Shown: in pieces, positions 5,109 through 5,145 of the stretch | How the letters are laid out: each line of letters begins with the position of its first letter | Position numbering within the stretch: the first letter of the stretch is position 1 | From: an uncultured Thermoproteales archaeon | Lineage (GTDB): Archaea; Thermoproteota; Thermoprotei; Thermoproteales; Thermoproteaceae | Assembly: GCA_946480885.1 (NCBI GenBank) | Contig: CAMLLK010000098.1 | Location: forward strand, 1 to 5,145 | Direction: 5' to 3' | Length of the DNA: 5,145 bases | Position numbers and translations under genes: made by a program | Notes under the pieces: model-generated | Told to the model about the DNA's origin: nothing | The model's input: only the letters and a program-made list of their open reading frames with translations | Databases searched by the model: none

Positions 5109-5127
5109 TTGGAAATTTCTCCAATTT
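5106..5127. promoter_or_regulatory. 22-bp inverted repeat, candidate operator
   Basis: AAATTGGA (5106-5113) and TCCAATTT (5120-5127) are perfect inverted copies around a 6-base centre (AATTTC). The repeat overlaps the end of the rightward TATA box and runs to the base before the ATG at 5128. A dimeric regulator bound here would block TBP/TFB or RNA polymerase at that promoter. The second half could alternatively form a hairpin only if transcription began further upstream. No binding protein is identifiable from the window. Confidence 0.5.
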
Positions 5128-5145
5128 ATGGATACCAAGTTTATA
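5128..5145 (+). CDS. Start of a divergent gene, truncated by the window
   Basis: ATG GAT ACC AAG TTT ATA (MDTKFI) begins 23-24 bases after a TATA box and continues off the window edge. Only six codons are visible, so the product cannot be named. It is supported by the promoter spacing, the same as for the other genes here, and by the operator-like repeat ending right at the ATG. Confidence 0.45.

Overview
The window looks like chromosomal DNA of a hyperthermophilic crenarchaeon of the Pyrobaculum/Thermoproteaceae type. The reasons are AGA/AGG-rich arginine usage, frequent GTG starts, tightly packed and overlapping genes, AT-only TATA boxes just upstream of apparently leaderless start codons, and protein sequences of crenarchaeal character. 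The genus is an inference from style, not from a database match.

The first 53 bases are not genomic. They match the Illumina P5/TruSeq universal adapter: positions 22-53 are exact and 1-21 are a C-degraded copy. The window therefore begins at a contig end with untrimmed adapter, and real sequence starts at about 54.

Plus-strand block (54-3114): the C-terminal end of a FeoB ferrous-iron transporter; then a promoter and a bifunctional NAD(P)H-hydrate epimerase/dehydratase (Nnr); then, overlapping its 3' end, an M16-family zinc metallopeptidase with an intact HxxEH site. Nnr and the peptidase appear co-transcribed. Nnr repairs hydrated nicotinamide cofactors, a damage product expected to form quickly at high temperature. 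The peptidase is probably a protein or peptide quality-control enzyme.

Middle (3115-3465): a gap of about 350 bp with no convincing gene. Its first two thirds look like mixed-frame decayed coding DNA and contain a hairpin. Its AT-rich end carries the promoter of a 55-codon zinc-ribbon gene (3466-3633), whose 3' end overlaps the convergent TauE-like gene by 24 bp.

Minus-strand block (5059 down to 3610): a compact three-gene operon encoding a small CCHH zinc-binding protein, a Roadblock/LC7-like protein (19-bp overlap) and a TauE/SafE-family membrane permease (17-bp gap). A 68-bp divergent promoter region separates it from a gene starting at 5128 that runs off the window. A 22-bp inverted repeat fills the space between that gene's TATA box and its start codon and looks like an operator.

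No CRISPR array, tRNA, rRNA or intact mobile element was seen. The less ordinary items are the adapter, the zinc-protein/Roadblock/permease operon with its divergent operator, and the small zinc-ribbon gene.
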